From the NCBI RefSeq assembly GCF_005405905.1, contig NZ_BJHU01000021.1:372001-436000 (forward strand): a stretch of 64,000 nt of DNA, given 5' to 3'. The notes under the pieces are model-generated. The model saw nothing but the letters and a program-made list of their open reading frames with translations. It was not told the origin of the DNA and made no database searches. Source of the DNA: Acidovorax sp. NB1. Lineage in GTDB: Bacteria > Pseudomonadota > Gammaproteobacteria > Burkholderiales > Burkholderiaceae_C. This document shows positions 46,966 through 56,268 of this stretch, one piece after another (the first letter of the stretch is position 1; each line of letters opens with the position of its first letter). A program made the translations under genes and the position numbers.

Positions 46966-48033
46966 TCAGACCAGGCTCTGCTCCAGCCCCTGCAGGAAGA
47001 TGTCCTTGGGCAGGTCGATGCCGATAAAGACCATCTTGCTCATCCTTGGCTCGCCCTCGGCCCACTGGGGGCCCAGGTCGCTGCCCATGAGCTGGTGCAC
47101 GCCCTGGAAGATCACCTTACGCTCGGTGCCCTTCATATTAAGCACGCCTTTGTAGCGCAGCATGCGCGGGCCATAAATGTTGACAATCGCTCCGAGGAAG
47201 TCTTCAAGCTTTGCCGGGTCGAACGGGCGCTCCGAGCGGTAGACAAAACTCTTCACATCGTCGTCATGGTGATGGTGGTGGCCATGCCCGTGGTCGTGCT
47301 GGTGCGAGGGATGGTTGCAGTGCTCGCCATGTTCATGGTCGTGATCATGATGGTCATGGCCATGGTCATCGCCCTCCTCCTTGAGGAAGTCCGGGTCGAT
47401 GTCGAGCTTGGCGTTGAGGTTGAAGCCGCGCAGGTCCAGCACCTCGCTCAAAGGCACTTCGCCAAAGTGCACGGCCTTGATAGGCGCACGCGGGTTCATG
47501 TGCTTGAGGCGATGGGTCAGCGCCTCGGTCTCTTCCTTGGATACCAGGTCGGTCTTGGACAGGAAAATCTGGTCCGCAAAGCCCACCTGGCGGCGCGCCT
47601 CCTGGCGGTCGTTAAGCTGCTGCGGTGCATGCTTGGCATCCACCAGGGTGATGATGGAGTCGATGAGGTAGGTCTCGGCGATCTCTTCGTCCATAAAGAA
47701 GGTCTGCGCCACCGGGCCTGGGTCGGCCACGCCGGTGGTTTCGATCACGATGCGGTCGAATTCGAGCAGGTTCTTGCGCTTCTTGGCCGCCAGCAGCTGC
47801 AGCGTCTCGCGCAGGTCTTCGCGGATGGTGCAGCAGATGCAGCCGTTGCTCATCTGCACGATCTGCTCCTTGGACTCGGTCACCAGGATGTCGTTATCGA
47901 TGTTCTCTTCACCGAACTCGTTCTCGATCACGGCGATCTTCTGGCCATGGGCTTCGGAGAGCAGGCGCTTGAGCAGCGTGGTTTTGCCCGAGCCCAGGAA
48001 GCCGGTGAGGATGGTGACGGGGATCAGTGCCAT
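46966..48033 (-). CDS. COG0523 (CobW/ZNG1-like) GTPase with His-rich loop
   Basis: This 355-residue G3E GTPase has Walker A LTGFLGSGKTTLLKRLL, the metal-binding GCICC motif in SNGCICCTIREDL, SKTDLV as the guanine motif, and a C-terminal CobW_C domain. Between them, near residues 220-260, a segment holds many His and Asp residues (HGHGHHHHHDDD at its end). Such proteins act as zinc or other metal chaperones or insertases. Linkage to dksA, whose relatives can be zinc-dependent, hints at zinc handling. ATG 48033 is preferred over a TTG eight codons earlier. Confidence 0.9.
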   Translation of the reverse strand: MALIPVTILTGFLGSGKTTLLKRLLSEAHGQKIAVIENEFGEENIDNDILVTESKEQIVQMSNGCICCTIREDLRETLQLLAAKKRKNLLEFDRIVIETTGVADPGPVAQTFFMDEEIAETYLIDSIITLVDAKHAPQQLNDRQEARRQVGFADQIFLSKTDLVSKEETEALTHRLKHMNPRAPIKAVHFGEVPLSEVLDLRGFNLNAKLDIDPDFLKEEGDDHGHDHHDHDHEHGEHCNHPSHQHDHGHGHHHHHDDDVKSFVYRSERPFDPAKLEDFLGAIVNIYGPRMLRYKGVLNMKGTERKVIFQGVHQLMGSDLGPQWAEGEPRMSKMVFIGIDLPKDIFLQGLEQSLV

Positions 48034-48144
48034 AAATCTGTCTTTCAAGGGGATCAAATACTTGCGCTGCAGGCCGCAGGGGCCCGGTCAGGGAGCGCTT
48101 TTCAGTTTACCGAGGCTGTCAAGCCCCTGCTGACGCCGGAACGT

Positions 48145-49380
48145 TCACCCCTTGCGCATTACCACCAGCCCCTTGAGGTACTCGCCCTCCGGGAACTCCA
48201 GCGTCATCGGGTGGTCGGGCGCGCCGCCCAGGCGCTCCAGGATGTAGCCGTCCACTCCTGCATCCGCGCCGGCCGACGCCACGATCTTGTGGAACAGGTC
48301 GGCGCTGATACCGCCCGAGCATGAGAAGGTGAACAGCACCCCGCCAGGCGACAGCAGCTGCAGCGCTAGCCGGTTGATGTCCTTGTAGGCGCGGGCTGCC
48401 CGTTCGGCGTGGGCCGCCGTGGGCGCGAACTTGGGCGGGTCCAGGATGATGGCGTCGAAGCGCTGGCCTTCCTTGAGGAACTGGCGCAGCGAGGCGTTCA
48501 CATCAGCGTCCATAAAGCTTGCGCGGTTCGGGTCGAACCCGTTGAGCGCCGCGTGCGCACGGGCGCGCTCCAAGGCGGGGCCGGACGAGTCAATGGACGT
48601 CACATGCCCATCGGCTGCTGCGCCCGCCGCACGCATGCCCGCCAGCGCTGCCACGCTGAAGCCGCCGGTGTAGCAAAAGCAGTTGAGCACATGTTTGAAG
48701 CCCAGGCGCTGCGTGTAGTCGGCAAAGCGCTTGCGGCTGTCGCGCTGGTCCAGATAAAAGCCCGTTTTGTGGCCCTCAGCGATGTTGAGGGTCAGGCGCC
48801 ACTGGTGCTCGCGGATCGTCAGCTCCAGCGGTGGCCCTTCGCCATCGCCCGCCGCGCCCGTGGGCCCGCCGCGCAGCCAGCCGGTGGCGGGCTCCAGGCC
48901 CTCCAGCGAACGCACGCTGGCGTCCGAACGCTCATACAGCTTGGTCAGGCCCGTCTCGCGCAGCAGCGCATCGGCAATCACGCTTTTCCAGCGCTCCGTG
49001 CCCGCACTGGTGAACTGCGCCACCAGCGTATCGCCATAGCGGTCCACGATGAGCCCAGGCAGGCCATCGGACTCGCCATGCACCAGACGCACGCCGTCAC
49101 TTTGCACGTCAAAACGGGCTCTGGCGATTATGGATCGTGCGCAAGCAGCTATAAAAAATGGAGCATCAATGCGCTGCGCCTCGTCAAAGCTCCACACCCG
49201 CGCGCGAATGCGCGAACTGGGGCTGAAAGCGGCCCAGGCCAGGAACTGGCCCTCGTGCGACTCCACACGCACGGTCTCGCCACTGTCGCCGCCGCCTTTG
49301 GCGATGGCCGATTCAAAAATCCAGGGATGGCGGCGCAAGAGCGAGCGCTCTTTGCCAGGGCGAAGGCGGAGGGTTTTCAT
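48145..49380 (-). CDS. rlmI: 23S rRNA (cytosine(1962)-C(5))-methyltransferase RlmI
   Basis: RlmI methylates C1962 of 23S rRNA. The 411-residue protein opens with a PUA-like domain (GKERSLLRRHPWIFESAIAK) and has a Rossmann SAM domain with HKTGFYLDQRDSRKRF, LNCFCYTGGFSVAALAG, the motif ILDPPKFAPT and the catalytic Cys region FTFSCSGGIS. These blocks match Escherichia coli RlmI closely. A dispersed repeat copy (49108-49165) codes APFFIAACARSIIARARF at about residues 73-90, where the E. coli protein has an unrelated helix. Confidence 0.93.
   Translation of the reverse strand: MKTLRLRPGKERSLLRRHPWIFESAIAKGGGDSGETVRVESHEGQFLAWAAFSPSSRIRARVWSFDEAQRIDAPFFIAACARSIIARARFDVQSDGVRLVHGESDGLPGLIVDRYGDTLVAQFTSAGTERWKSVIADALLRETGLTKLYERSDASVRSLEGLEPATGWLRGGPTGAAGDGEGPPLELTIREHQWRLTLNIAEGHKTGFYLDQRDSRKRFADYTQRLGFKHVLNCFCYTGGFSVAALAGMRAAGAAADGHVTSIDSSGPALERARAHAALNGFDPNRASFMDADVNASLRQFLKEGQRFDAIILDPPKFAPTAAHAERAARAYKDINRLALQLLSPGGVLFTFSCSGGISADLFHKIVASAGADAGVDGYILERLGGAPDHPMTLEFPEGEYLKGLVVMRKG
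49108..49165 (-). repeat. Dispersed repeat family 1, copy inside rlmI
   Basis: On the minus strand it reads TGCTCCATTTTTTATAGC, then TGCTTGCGC, ATCCATAATCGCC and GAGCCCGTTTTGA. It shares ATAGCTGCTTGCGC and ATCCAT with the hslV-hslU copy. It is read in the frame that gives A-P-F-F-I-A-A-C-A, parallel to A-L-K-T-I-A-A-S-A in gspD. Confidence 0.7.
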
Positions 49381-49519
49381 GCCCCGGATTGTGCGGGTTG
49401 GGAGCCGGCCTCGGTCCCGGACCGCTCAAAAACAGCGATGCCCTCTGCATCCAGCGGCCTTCACACCCCAATGGGGACTTGGGCCATGCGACACAACAGC
49501 CGCCCCTTCCCCTCCATGA

Positions 49520-49597
49520 CTTATCAGATTTGCACTTTTATTTGACAAATATGATTTATCAAATTTAGAATTGCGAAAAATATCATTTTTATCAAAC
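49520..49597 (+). promoter_or_regulatory. cheW: AT-rich cheW promoter with an inverted-repeat operator candidate
   Basis: TTGACA (49542-49547) and TAGAAT (49566-49571) are separated by 18 bp, a good sigma-70 promoter about 20 bp before the cheW ATG. ATTTGACAAAT (49540-49550) and ATTTATCAAAT (49554-49564) are inverted arms with one mismatch and a 3-bp spacer. They cover the -35 and the spacer. Further half-sites TTATCAgAT (49521-49529) and TTTATCAAA (near 49588) flank them. The region is much richer in AT than its surroundings. Confidence 0.65.
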
Positions 49598-50125
49598 ATG
49601 ACCGCAACCCACGCTCTTCCCCCTGCCACCCGACTGGCACCAGCGCCCGGCGCCGCACAGGCCACCATAACCGACCTGCGCGAGTTTCTGGCGTTCAAGA
49701 TCGGGAACGAGGAATACGGGGTGGACATCCTGCGCGTGCAGGAGATCCGCTCGTACGAAAAGCCCACCACCATCGCCAATGCCACGGGCGAACTCCAGGG
49801 CGTGATGAACCTGCGCGGCGTGATCGTGCCCATCATCGACCTGCGCCTGAAGCTGGGACAGACCGCCGTGCAATACGACCACCTGAAGGTAGTGATCGTG
49901 CTGCACATCGGCCAGCGGACGGTGGGCGTGGTGGTGGACGGGGTCTCCGATGTACTCACTCTGGAGCGCGAACAGCTGCGCCCCGTGCCCGCCCTGCGCG
50001 GCAACGTCAAGCCCGAACACCTGCTGGCCATCGGCTCGGTGGGCTCGCGCATGCTGATCCTCTTGGACATCGAGAAATTCCTTGCCAGATCGGTGGAGGG
50101 CGAAGCCCTTGCCACCACCCACTGA
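49598..50125 (+). CDS. cheW: Chemotaxis scaffold protein CheW
   Basis: CheW couples chemoreceptors to the CheA kinase. The 175-residue protein has an N-terminal Ala/Pro stretch and then the CheW fold: [20 protein letters not shown], the receptor-binding surface [20 protein letters not shown], and [16 protein letters not shown] 49598 is preferred over a TTG nine codons earlier that overlaps the -10 box. There is no strong Shine-Dalgarno sequence. It lies 31 bp before a chemoreceptor gene and is probably cotranscribed with it. Confidence 0.94.
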   Translation: MTATHALPPATRLAPAPGAAQATITDLREFLAFKIGNEEYGVDILRVQEIRSYEKPTTIANATGELQGVMNLRGVIVPIIDLRLKLGQTAVQYDHLKVVIVLHIGQRTVGVVVDGVSDVLTLEREQLRPVPALRGNVKPEHLLAIGSVGSRMLILLDIEKFLARSVEGEALATTH

Positions 50126-50156
50126 ACGGCCCCATACCCCAAAAACTGGACACACC

Positions 50157-51812
50157 ATGAAATTCAATGACTTGAAGATTTCGACCCGCCTCACGCTGGG
50201 CTTCGGCTTCATGGCGCTGCTCATCGGCCTCATGGGCACGCTGTCGGTGGTGCTGGCAAGCAGCGCTGACAAAGCCTTTCACTCCATCATTGACGACCGC
50301 TTTCCCAAGGTGCTGCACCTGCATGTGGCCAAGGAAGACGCAACCGGGGTCGAGCTGGCCCTCACGCAGATGCTGCTGGATACCAGCCCCGAAAACGTGC
50401 AACGGCACCAGGCCACCATCAACGCCAAGCGCCAACAGATCACGCAGCTGTTCGAAACCCTCGCACAGCAGATCACCACGCCCCAAGGCAAGGCCGCGCT
50501 GGCCGAAACCCTGCGCGCACGCGGTGAGTACGCCGCGCAGTTGTCGCGCTACTCCGAACTGCTGACCGCCGGCCGGATGGACGATGCACGGGCCGTCCTG
50601 ACAGGGTCCATGGCGGCGCCGCGAAAGGCGTACTTTGATGCCCTGGACGGGCTGATCGAATTCCAGGAGTCGCTGGCGAAGACGGCCCAGGGCGATGCCG
50701 TGGCGGCTGTGTCCACGCTGAACGTGTCTGTGCTGGCGCTCACGGGGCTGGCCCTGGTGGCCGGTGCGGCGATTGGTTTTGGCATCGTGCGCTCCACCAC
50801 CGCCCCCCTGCGCCGTGCGGTGGATGCTGCCCGCGCTGTGGCGGCCGGGGACCTGAGCCTGCCCATCACCTACCGTGGCACCAACGAAACCGCACAATTG
50901 CTGCAGGCCCTGCAGGAGATGCAGCAGTCACTGGTGCATCTGGTCGGCCAGGTGCGGACCAACAGTGACAGCGTTTCCTACGCATCGGCCGAAATCGCAC
51001 AGGGCAACAACGATCTGTCGGCCCGTACGGAGCAACAGGCCAGCGCACTGCAGGAAACCGCCGCCTCCATGGAGCAGCTCAACGCCACCGTGCGCCAGAA
51101 CGCCGACAACTCGCGCCAGGCCAACCAGCTGGCCCAGGCCGCCACATCGATTGCCGTGCAAGGTGGCGAGGTGGTGGCAGATGTGGTGAGCACCATGAAG
51201 GACATCAACGACAGCAGCAACAAGATCTCCGAAATCATTGGTGTCATCGACTCCATCGCGTTCCAGACCAACATCCTGGCGCTGAACGCTGCCGTGGAGG
51301 CCGCCCGCGCAGGCGACCAGGGCCGGGGCTTTGCCGTGGTTGCCACCGAGGTGCGCGTGCTGGCAAGCCGCTCGGCCGAGGCGTCCCGCGAGATCAAGGG
51401 CCTGATCGGGACCAGCGTGGAGCGCGTGGAAGCCGGCTCGGCCCTGGTGAACCGCGCCGGTCAGACCATGAGCGAGGTCGTCGCCTCCATCCGCCGTGTC
51501 ACCGACATCATGGGCGAGATCAGTGCCGCCAGCACCGAACAAAGCCAGGGCGTAGACCAGATCAACGAGGCCGTAACGCAGATGGACCAGGCCACACAGC
51601 AAAACGCTGCCCTGGTGGAAGAAATGGCCGCCGCCGCTGCCAGCCTGAACCAGCAGGCGGGCGAATTGGTCCACACGGTCGCCACCTTCAAGCTGCCTGA
51701 TGGCCAGGACCAAGCCCAGACGCCCGTCCAGGAGCCACGCGCTGTCGTGCAACACCGCCCCGTACGCCGCCCCTTGCTGGGCCACGCCCATCTGCCGATG
51801 GCGGCCGCCTGA
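50157..51812 (+). CDS. Methyl-accepting chemotaxis protein (four-helix-bundle sensor), next to cheW
   Basis: This 551-residue chemoreceptor begins [22 protein letters not shown]1 lies at about 12-32, a helical periplasmic sensor at about 35-185, TM2 near 187-208, then HAMP ([19 protein letters not shown]) and the signalling hairpin tip [20 protein letters not shown]. The sensor looks like the 4HB_MCP/TarH type. There is no CheR-binding pentapeptide at the C-terminus. It follows cheW by 31 bp. Confidence 0.94.
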   Translation: MKFNDLKISTRLTLGFGFMALLIGLMGTLSVVLASSADKAFHSIIDDRFPKVLHLHVAKEDATGVELALTQMLLDTSPENVQRHQATINAKRQQITQLFETLAQQITTPQGKAALAETLRARGEYAAQLSRYSELLTAGRMDDARAVLTGSMAAPRKAYFDALDGLIEFQESLAKTAQGDAVAAVSTLNVSVLALTGLALVAGAAIGFGIVRSTTAPLRRAVDAARAVAAGDLSLPITYRGTNETAQLLQALQEMQQSLVHLVGQVRTNSDSVSYASAEIAQGNNDLSARTEQQASALQETAASMEQLNATVRQNADNSRQANQLAQAATSIAVQGGEVVADVVSTMKDINDSSNKISEIIGVIDSIAFQTNILALNAAVEAARAGDQGRGFAVVATEVRVLASRSAEASREIKGLIGTSVERVEAGSALVNRAGQTMSEVVASIRRVTDIMGEISAASTEQSQGVDQINEAVTQMDQATQQNAALVEEMAAAAASLNQQAGELVHTVATFKLPDGQDQAQTPVQEPRAVVQHRPVRRPLLGHAHLPMAAA

Positions 51813-51824
51813 GCGGCTCAGCGC

Positions 51825-51930
51825 GGCTAACAAAACGCCCCTGGCGTCGTTGTCTCGCCTTGTCGTACTGGCTGTACTGCCTGCGGCGAAACGCCTAGCC
51901 AGTGCCGCTTCGCTGAGTTTTTTGGCCCCT
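51825..51930 (+). repeat. Possible dispersed intergenic repeat after the cheW-linked chemoreceptor gene
   Basis: This block includes AACAAAACGCCCCTGGCG, TCGCCTTGTCGTACTGGCTG and TACTGCCTGCGGCGAAACGCC, followed by GCCGCTTCGCTGAG and a T-run TTTTTT. I recall similar blocks between genes of other Comamonadaceae, but there is only one copy in this window, so the call rests on memory. The CGCC/GGCG arms and the T-run may also act as a terminator for the chemoreceptor gene. Confidence 0.35.
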
Positions 51931-51965
51931 CTTAACCAGGCAGGTCACGCCGTGGATGAACCGGA

Positions 51966-52634
51966 CTACAGCGCCTGGCCAAAGCGCTCCAGGCGCGGCG
52001 CCCAGTGGCCCAGTACATCGGCCGACAGCAGCACGCGGTGCGCCTGCCCGATGAGCAGATGGCGCGGCACCAGGCCGATGTAGCGCGAATCGGCGCTGTT
52101 GTCCCGGTTGTCACCCAGCACCAGGTACTCGCCCTCGGGCACCTGCACCGGATCGAAGCTGCTGCGCGCTGTCACGCCCTGCAGCCACTGCACGCGGCGC
52201 TCATGCCCCAGCAGGCGCTCCGTCCAGCGCGTGGCGGTGAGCGTGTGGCCCGGCAGCACCGCCTCTTGCACAGAATCGGGCATGTCGTATTCGGCCGCCT
52301 GGCCGTTGATGTAGAGCACCTCGTTGCGCATCTCCACCGTGTCGCCGGGCAAAGCGGCAATGCGTTTGATCAGGCGGGTGCCATCCAGCGGTGACGAGAA
52401 GGTGACCACATCGCCGCGCTGTGGGTCGTCGATGTGCGCCAGTATCACGTCGGTGAGCGGCAGCTTGAGGTCGTAGGCCAGGCGATTGACCAGCACTACG
52501 TCCCCCTCCAGCAGTGTGGGCCGCATCGAGCCCGAGGGGATGGGGTTCCAGTCGGCCACAGCAGTGCGAAAAACGCCGAAGCACAACAACAGCACGATGA
52601 ACCACCGGTTCGATTTGATCCAGTTCAGCAGCAT
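51966..52634 (-). CDS. lepB: Signal peptidase I
   Basis: Type I signal peptidase cleaves signal peptides at the outer face of the inner membrane. From ATG 52634 it has 222 residues: one membrane helix (NRWFIVLLLCFGVFRTAVAD, about 9-28), the catalytic Ser in PIPSGSMRPTLLEGD, the catalytic Lys in DGTRLIKRIAALPGDTVEM, and the late box VLGDNRDNSADSRYIG. One helix and small size differ from Escherichia coli LepB, so it may be a second signal peptidase. Upstream in-frame residues are not family-like and are rejected. Confidence 0.9.
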   Translation of the reverse strand: MLLNWIKSNRWFIVLLLCFGVFRTAVADWNPIPSGSMRPTLLEGDVVLVNRLAYDLKLPLTDVILAHIDDPQRGDVVTFSSPLDGTRLIKRIAALPGDTVEMRNEVLYINGQAAEYDMPDSVQEAVLPGHTLTATRWTERLLGHERRVQWLQGVTARSSFDPVQVPEGEYLVLGDNRDNSADSRYIGLVPRHLLIGQAHRVLLSADVLGHWAPRLERFGQAL

Positions 52635-52753
52635 GACGACAACTCCAGGGCGCCCACTGCGGGCGGCAGTTTGATCGGAGGCGCCAGGTGGCCACTTGGT
52701 TCCGCGCAGCAGGCGGGCGGTTGCTTCGCTTTCGCGCAAACCCGCGCAGCGGC

Positions 52754-53722
52754 TCAGGGCGGCTTTTTGCGCGCGCGCGGATGAGCGGCGTCGTAGACCT
52801 TGGCCAGGTGCTGAAAGTCGAGCCGCGTGTAGACCTGCGTGGTGGTGATGTTGGCGTGGCCCAGCAGTTCCTGCACGGCACGCAGGTCACCACTGCTTTG
52901 CAGCAGGTGGCTGGCAAACGAGTGGCGCAGCATGTGCGGGTGCACCGGTGTGGTCAGCCCCGCCTGCTGGCTGCGCTGGCGCAGGCGCAGCCAGATGGCC
53001 TGCGCCGTGAGCCGCGCGCCGCGCTGGCCCACAAACAGCGCAGTATCCAGCCGTGCCGAGCCCTCGCCACCAAACGGCGTGGCGCGGATGGCCAGCCAGG
53101 CCTGCAGCGCGGCCGTGGCGGCACTGCCCACGGGCACGCTGCGGCGCTTGCTGCCTTTGCCGAACACATGGGCCTCGCCCGCCTGCAGATCAATCCAGCC
53201 GCGCCCCAGGCGCTGGGTGTCGGCATGGGGGATGGCGTCCAGCCCTGCGAGCTCGCCCACGCGCAGGCCACAGCCGTACAGCAGCTCGACCATGGCTGCG
53301 TCGCGCGCTTCGAGCCAGGGGTCGGCGCCGGTGTTGTCAAACTCGGCCAGGCGCACGGCGTCGTCCACGCCCAGCGCCTTGGGCAGCGGCTTGGGCGCCT
53401 TGGGGGCGCGCACGTCCTGCACGGGGTTGTGCGGGATCAGCCCCTGCCGCCCGGCCCAGGTGAAAAAACCACGCCAGCCCGAGAGGATGAGCGCAATGCC
53501 CCGCCCGCTGCGCCCCGCGCTGTGCATCTGCGCCACAAACCGGCGGATGTGCGCGCTGGTGAGTTGCAAGAGCGGCACATTCACGCCCGCCGCGAACTGC
53601 GCCAGCTTTTCCAGATCGAGGGTGTAGAGCGTGAGCGTGCGCGCTGCCAGCCGCTTTTCGACACGCACATGCTCCAGGTAGCGCAGCACCTGGGGGTCGA
53701 GGGAGGTGGGCGTGTCAGACAT
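52754..53722 (-). CDS. xerC: Tyrosine recombinase XerC
   Basis: XerC with XerD resolves chromosome dimers at dif. The 322-residue protein has the SAM-like N-terminal domain and all catalytic residues: Arg in YGCGLRVGELAGL, Lys in GKGSKRRSVPVG, HxxR in HPHMLRHSFASHL, the second His in LGHANITTTQ and Tyr298 in QVYTRLDFQHL. It lies downstream of dapF and the DUF484 gene, the order seen in many proteobacteria (dapF-DUF484-xerC), which supports XerC over another integrase. Confidence 0.96.
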   Translation of the reverse strand: MSDTPTSLDPQVLRYLEHVRVEKRLAARTLTLYTLDLEKLAQFAAGVNVPLLQLTSAHIRRFVAQMHSAGRSGRGIALILSGWRGFFTWAGRQGLIPHNPVQDVRAPKAPKPLPKALGVDDAVRLAEFDNTGADPWLEARDAAMVELLYGCGLRVGELAGLDAIPHADTQRLGRGWIDLQAGEAHVFGKGSKRRSVPVGSAATAALQAWLAIRATPFGGEGSARLDTALFVGQRGARLTAQAIWLRLRQRSQQAGLTTPVHPHMLRHSFASHLLQSSGDLRAVQELLGHANITTTQVYTRLDFQHLAKVYDAAHPRARKKPP

Positions 53723-53768
53723 GCTTGCCTTGGCTGGGCGCCCACCGGCTTGCTGCGCGTGGGTGGGA

Positions 53769-54461
53769 TTACTTCAGCCGCAGCAGGGCGGCGCTGGCCA
53801 GCTCGGCCATGCGCGACAGGAAGTCCGTGCCCATGGTGGCGTCAAAGCGCTGCGGGTCGTGCGAACCCAGCACCAGCAGGCCAAACGCGGGGGTGGCGCT
53901 GTCGATGGCGCCCGCGCGCAGCGGCAGCAGCGCCAGCGACTGGGCGGGCTCACCCGCCTCCTGCGCCAGCCAGCCTGCGGGCTCAAAGCCCAGGTTGGGT
54001 CCACAAAAGGGCATGGTCAGGGACGAGGCAAACGCGCGCGCATCCTCGCTTGCGCCCTGGGTGAAGTCGGCGTCGATGTAAGGGCCGGCCACGTCCCACA
54101 CACGCACGGTGGCCTGGGGCACATCAAACAGGATGCGCACCCCATCGACCACGGCCTGGGGCAGGTCGAACGGGTCCTTCACCTGCAGCAACGCGCCCGT
54201 CCACTGGTGCACCTTGTGGGCAATGGCGGCGTTTTCGGTGCTGTTGCGCACCATCTCCATGATGCGGTGCTCCAGGCCCTTGATCTTTTCGCGCAGCATC
54301 TCGGCCTGGCGCTCCTGCAGGCTCACGGCACGCGCGCCATGGGGGCTGGTGATCTGCACACTGGCCAGCACCTCGGCATGGCGCTCGAAGAAGCCAGGGG
54401 TGTTGGTCAGGAACTGGGCGATGTCGTCTTCGGTGATCGGAGGGATGTGGGAGGTCGTCAT
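53769..54461 (-). CDS. DUF484 family protein
   Basis: This 230-residue protein has an N-terminal helical segment ([20 protein letters not shown]) typical of DUF484, a coiled region, and a GAF-like domain. It overlaps the dapF start region by 4 bp and precedes xerC by 46 bp. The family is conserved between dapF and xerC in proteobacteria, but its biochemical function is not established. Confidence 0.92.
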   Translation of the reverse strand: MTTSHIPPITEDDIAQFLTNTPGFFERHAEVLASVQITSPHGARAVSLQERQAEMLREKIKGLEHRIMEMVRNSTENAAIAHKVHQWTGALLQVKDPFDLPQAVVDGVRILFDVPQATVRVWDVAGPYIDADFTQGASEDARAFASSLTMPFCGPNLGFEPAGWLAQEAGEPAQSLALLPLRAGAIDSATPAFGLLVLGSHDPQRFDATMGTDFLSRMAELASAALLRLK

Positions 54462-55339
54462 ACGAGGGTGTCAGGAATGTCGATCTGGCCTTCGAACACC
54501 GTGGTGGCGGGGCCGGTCATGAAAACGGAATCGGCCTCCTGGCCGCTCCAGGCAATGGTGAGGCGGCCGCCACGCGTGTCCACATGCACCTCGGGGTCCA
54601 GCAGGCCCAGGCGGATGCCTGCCGACACTGCAGCGCAGGCACCAGTGCCACAGGCCAGGGTTTCGCCCACGCCGCGCTCAAACACGCGCAGACGCACATG
54701 GCGGCGGTCCACGATCTGCAGGTAGCCCGCATTCACCCGCTGCGGAAAGCGCGCATGGCTTTCGATGAGCGGGCCGGTCTCCAGCACAGGCGCGGTGTCC
54801 ACGTTGTCCACCAGCTGCACGGCATGGGGGTTGCCCATGGAGACAACCGCTACCAAAACAATAGCTGAAAGCGCTTTACCATCAGGCGGTAGCGGCCATT
54901 TTTGCCCCAAACCTTGCGCCACGGGCTCCAGGCCCGAAGCATCAAACGGCACCTTGGCGGGGTCGAACTCGGGGCGCCCCATGTCCACGGTGACGCGGCC
55001 ATCGGCCGTGAGGCGCGGGGCGATCACGCCACTTTGGGTCTGCACCCGGATCTGGTCCTTGCCGGTGAGCCCCTTGTCGTGCACAAAGCGCGCAAAGCAG
55101 CGCGCGCCGTTGCCACACTGCTCCACCTCGCCGCCATCGGCGTTGTGGATCACATATTCGAAGTCGATGCCTTCGCCCGGCGAGGGCCGCACGGTGAGGA
55201 TCTGGTCGGCCCCCACGCCAAAGTGGCGGTCGGCCAGAAAGCGGTATTGCGCCGCAGACAGCCCCAGGCGGCCCTGGGTTTCGTCGAGCACCACGAAATC
55301 GTTGCCCGCGCCTTGCATTTTGGTAAAGCGAATCTGCAT
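54458..55339 (-). CDS. dapF: Diaminopimelate epimerase DapF
   Basis: DapF converts LL- to meso-diaminopimelate for lysine and peptidoglycan. The 293-residue protein begins [20 protein letters not shown]. The two catalytic cysteines are in [17 protein letters not shown] and [13 protein letters not shown] dispersed repeat copy lies in the middle in reverse orientation to the gene and codes [18 protein letters not shown] just before the conserved [13 protein letters not shown]. That segment appears to be an insertion relative to other DapF proteins. The stop overlaps the DUF484 gene. Confidence 0.96.
   Translation of the reverse strand: MQIRFTKMQGAGNDFVVLDETQGRLGLSAAQYRFLADRHFGVGADQILTVRPSPGEGIDFEYVIHNADGGEVEQCGNGARCFARFVHDKGLTGKDQIRVQTQSGVIAPRLTADGRVTVDMGRPEFDPAKVPFDASGLEPVAQGLGQKWPLPPDGKALSAIVLVAVVSMGNPHAVQLVDNVDTAPVLETGPLIESHARFPQRVNAGYLQIVDRRHVRLRVFERGVGETLACGTGACAAVSAGIRLGLLDPEVHVDTRGGRLTIAWSGQEADSVFMTGPATTVFEGQIDIPDTLV
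54848..54908 (+). repeat. Dispersed repeat family 1, best-preserved copy, inside dapF
   Basis: The order is CGCTACCAAAACAATAGCTG, AAAGCGCTTTACC, ATCAGGCGGTAGCGGCC and ATTTTTGCC. Its left part matches the gspD copy in 25 of 26 bases (12625-12650) and its right part matches the ilvA-cobS copy in 26 of 26 (4578-4603). It therefore ties the family together. It lies antisense to dapF. Confidence 0.9.
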
Positions 55340-55431
55340 GGGAAGGGATTATGGCCCCGGCCCTGCGCCAAACCGCGCGCGCGGGTAGGCTTCGCCACTC
55401 CATTCGTCCCCCGGCTTTTCAGGAACCGCGC

Positions 55432-56136
55432 ATGACCGATCTTTCCACTTTTGCTATCACCCGCAAGTGGCCCGCCCAGCATCCGGACCGCATCCAGCTG
55501 TATTCCCTGCCCACGCCCAACGGCGTGAAGGTGTCAATTGCGCTGGAAGAGATGGGCCTGCCCTACGAGCCCCACCTGGTGAGCTTCGAGACCAACGACC
55601 AGACTTCGCCCGAGTTCCTCTCGCTCAACCCCAACAACAAGATCCCCGCCATCCTCGACCCGAACGGGCCGAACGGCCAACCGCTGGCGCTGTTCGAGTC
55701 CGGCGCCATCCTGGTGTACCTGGCCAGCAAGACAGGCCAGTTGCTGCCGCAGGACACCGCCGGGCGCTACGAAACCCTGCAGTGGGTGATGTGGCAGATG
55801 GGCGGCGTAGGCCCGATGTTTGGCCAGCTGGGCTTCTTCCACAAGTTTGCCGGCAAGGACTATGACGACAAGCGCCCGCGCGACCGGTATGTCGCTGAAT
55901 CGAAGCGCCTGCTCAAGGTGCTGGACGAGCGTCTTGCGGGCCGCCAGTGGGTGATGGGCGACCAGTACACCATCGCCGACATCGCCATCCTGCCCTGGGT
56001 GCGCAATCTGGTGGGCTTCTACGGCGCGGGCGAGCTGGTGGAATTCGACCAATTCAAGCAGGTGCAGCGCGTGCTCGCCGCCTTCGTGGCGCGCCCGGCC
56101 GTGGCCCGGGGGCTGGCGATTCCGGCACGCGGCTGA
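55432..56136 (+). CDS. Glutathione S-transferase family protein (YfcG/YghU-like)
   Basis: From ATG 55432 this is a 234-residue nu-class-like GST. The N-terminal thioredoxin-like domain contains LYSLPTPNGVKVSIALEEMG, LNPNNKIPAILDPNG and LFESGAILVYLASKTG. The C-terminal helical domain contains LQWVMWQMGGVGPMFGQLGF and the N-cap box YTIADIAILPWV. These phrases match Escherichia coli YfcG and YghU, glutathione-dependent disulfide-bond reductases, so a similar activity is likely. It is divergent from dapF, and an in-frame GTG or ATG further upstream would extend into dapF. Confidence 0.9.
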   Translation: MTDLSTFAITRKWPAQHPDRIQLYSLPTPNGVKVSIALEEMGLPYEPHLVSFETNDQTSPEFLSLNPNNKIPAILDPNGPNGQPLALFESGAILVYLASKTGQLLPQDTAGRYETLQWVMWQMGGVGPMFGQLGFFHKFAGKDYDDKRPRDRYVAESKRLLKVLDERLAGRQWVMGDQYTIADIAILPWVRNLVGFYGAGELVEFDQFKQVQRVLAAFVARPAVARGLAIPARG

Positions 56137-56268
56137 CGCAGCACGGGGGCGGACGGGCCAGCATACGCCGGGTTTCTCATTCGCCCTTGATCTTGATCAT
56201 GCCGGGCAGCCCGGCGCCCGGCCGCCCCGCACCTACCATGGGCCTCCTTAAAAAATAGAGAGTGCCCC

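Noticed and set aside
47230..47400. CAT/GTG-rich stretch considered as a DNA microsatellite
   Set aside because: It codes the His/Asp-rich metal-binding loop of the COG0523 GTPase and is explained by that function.
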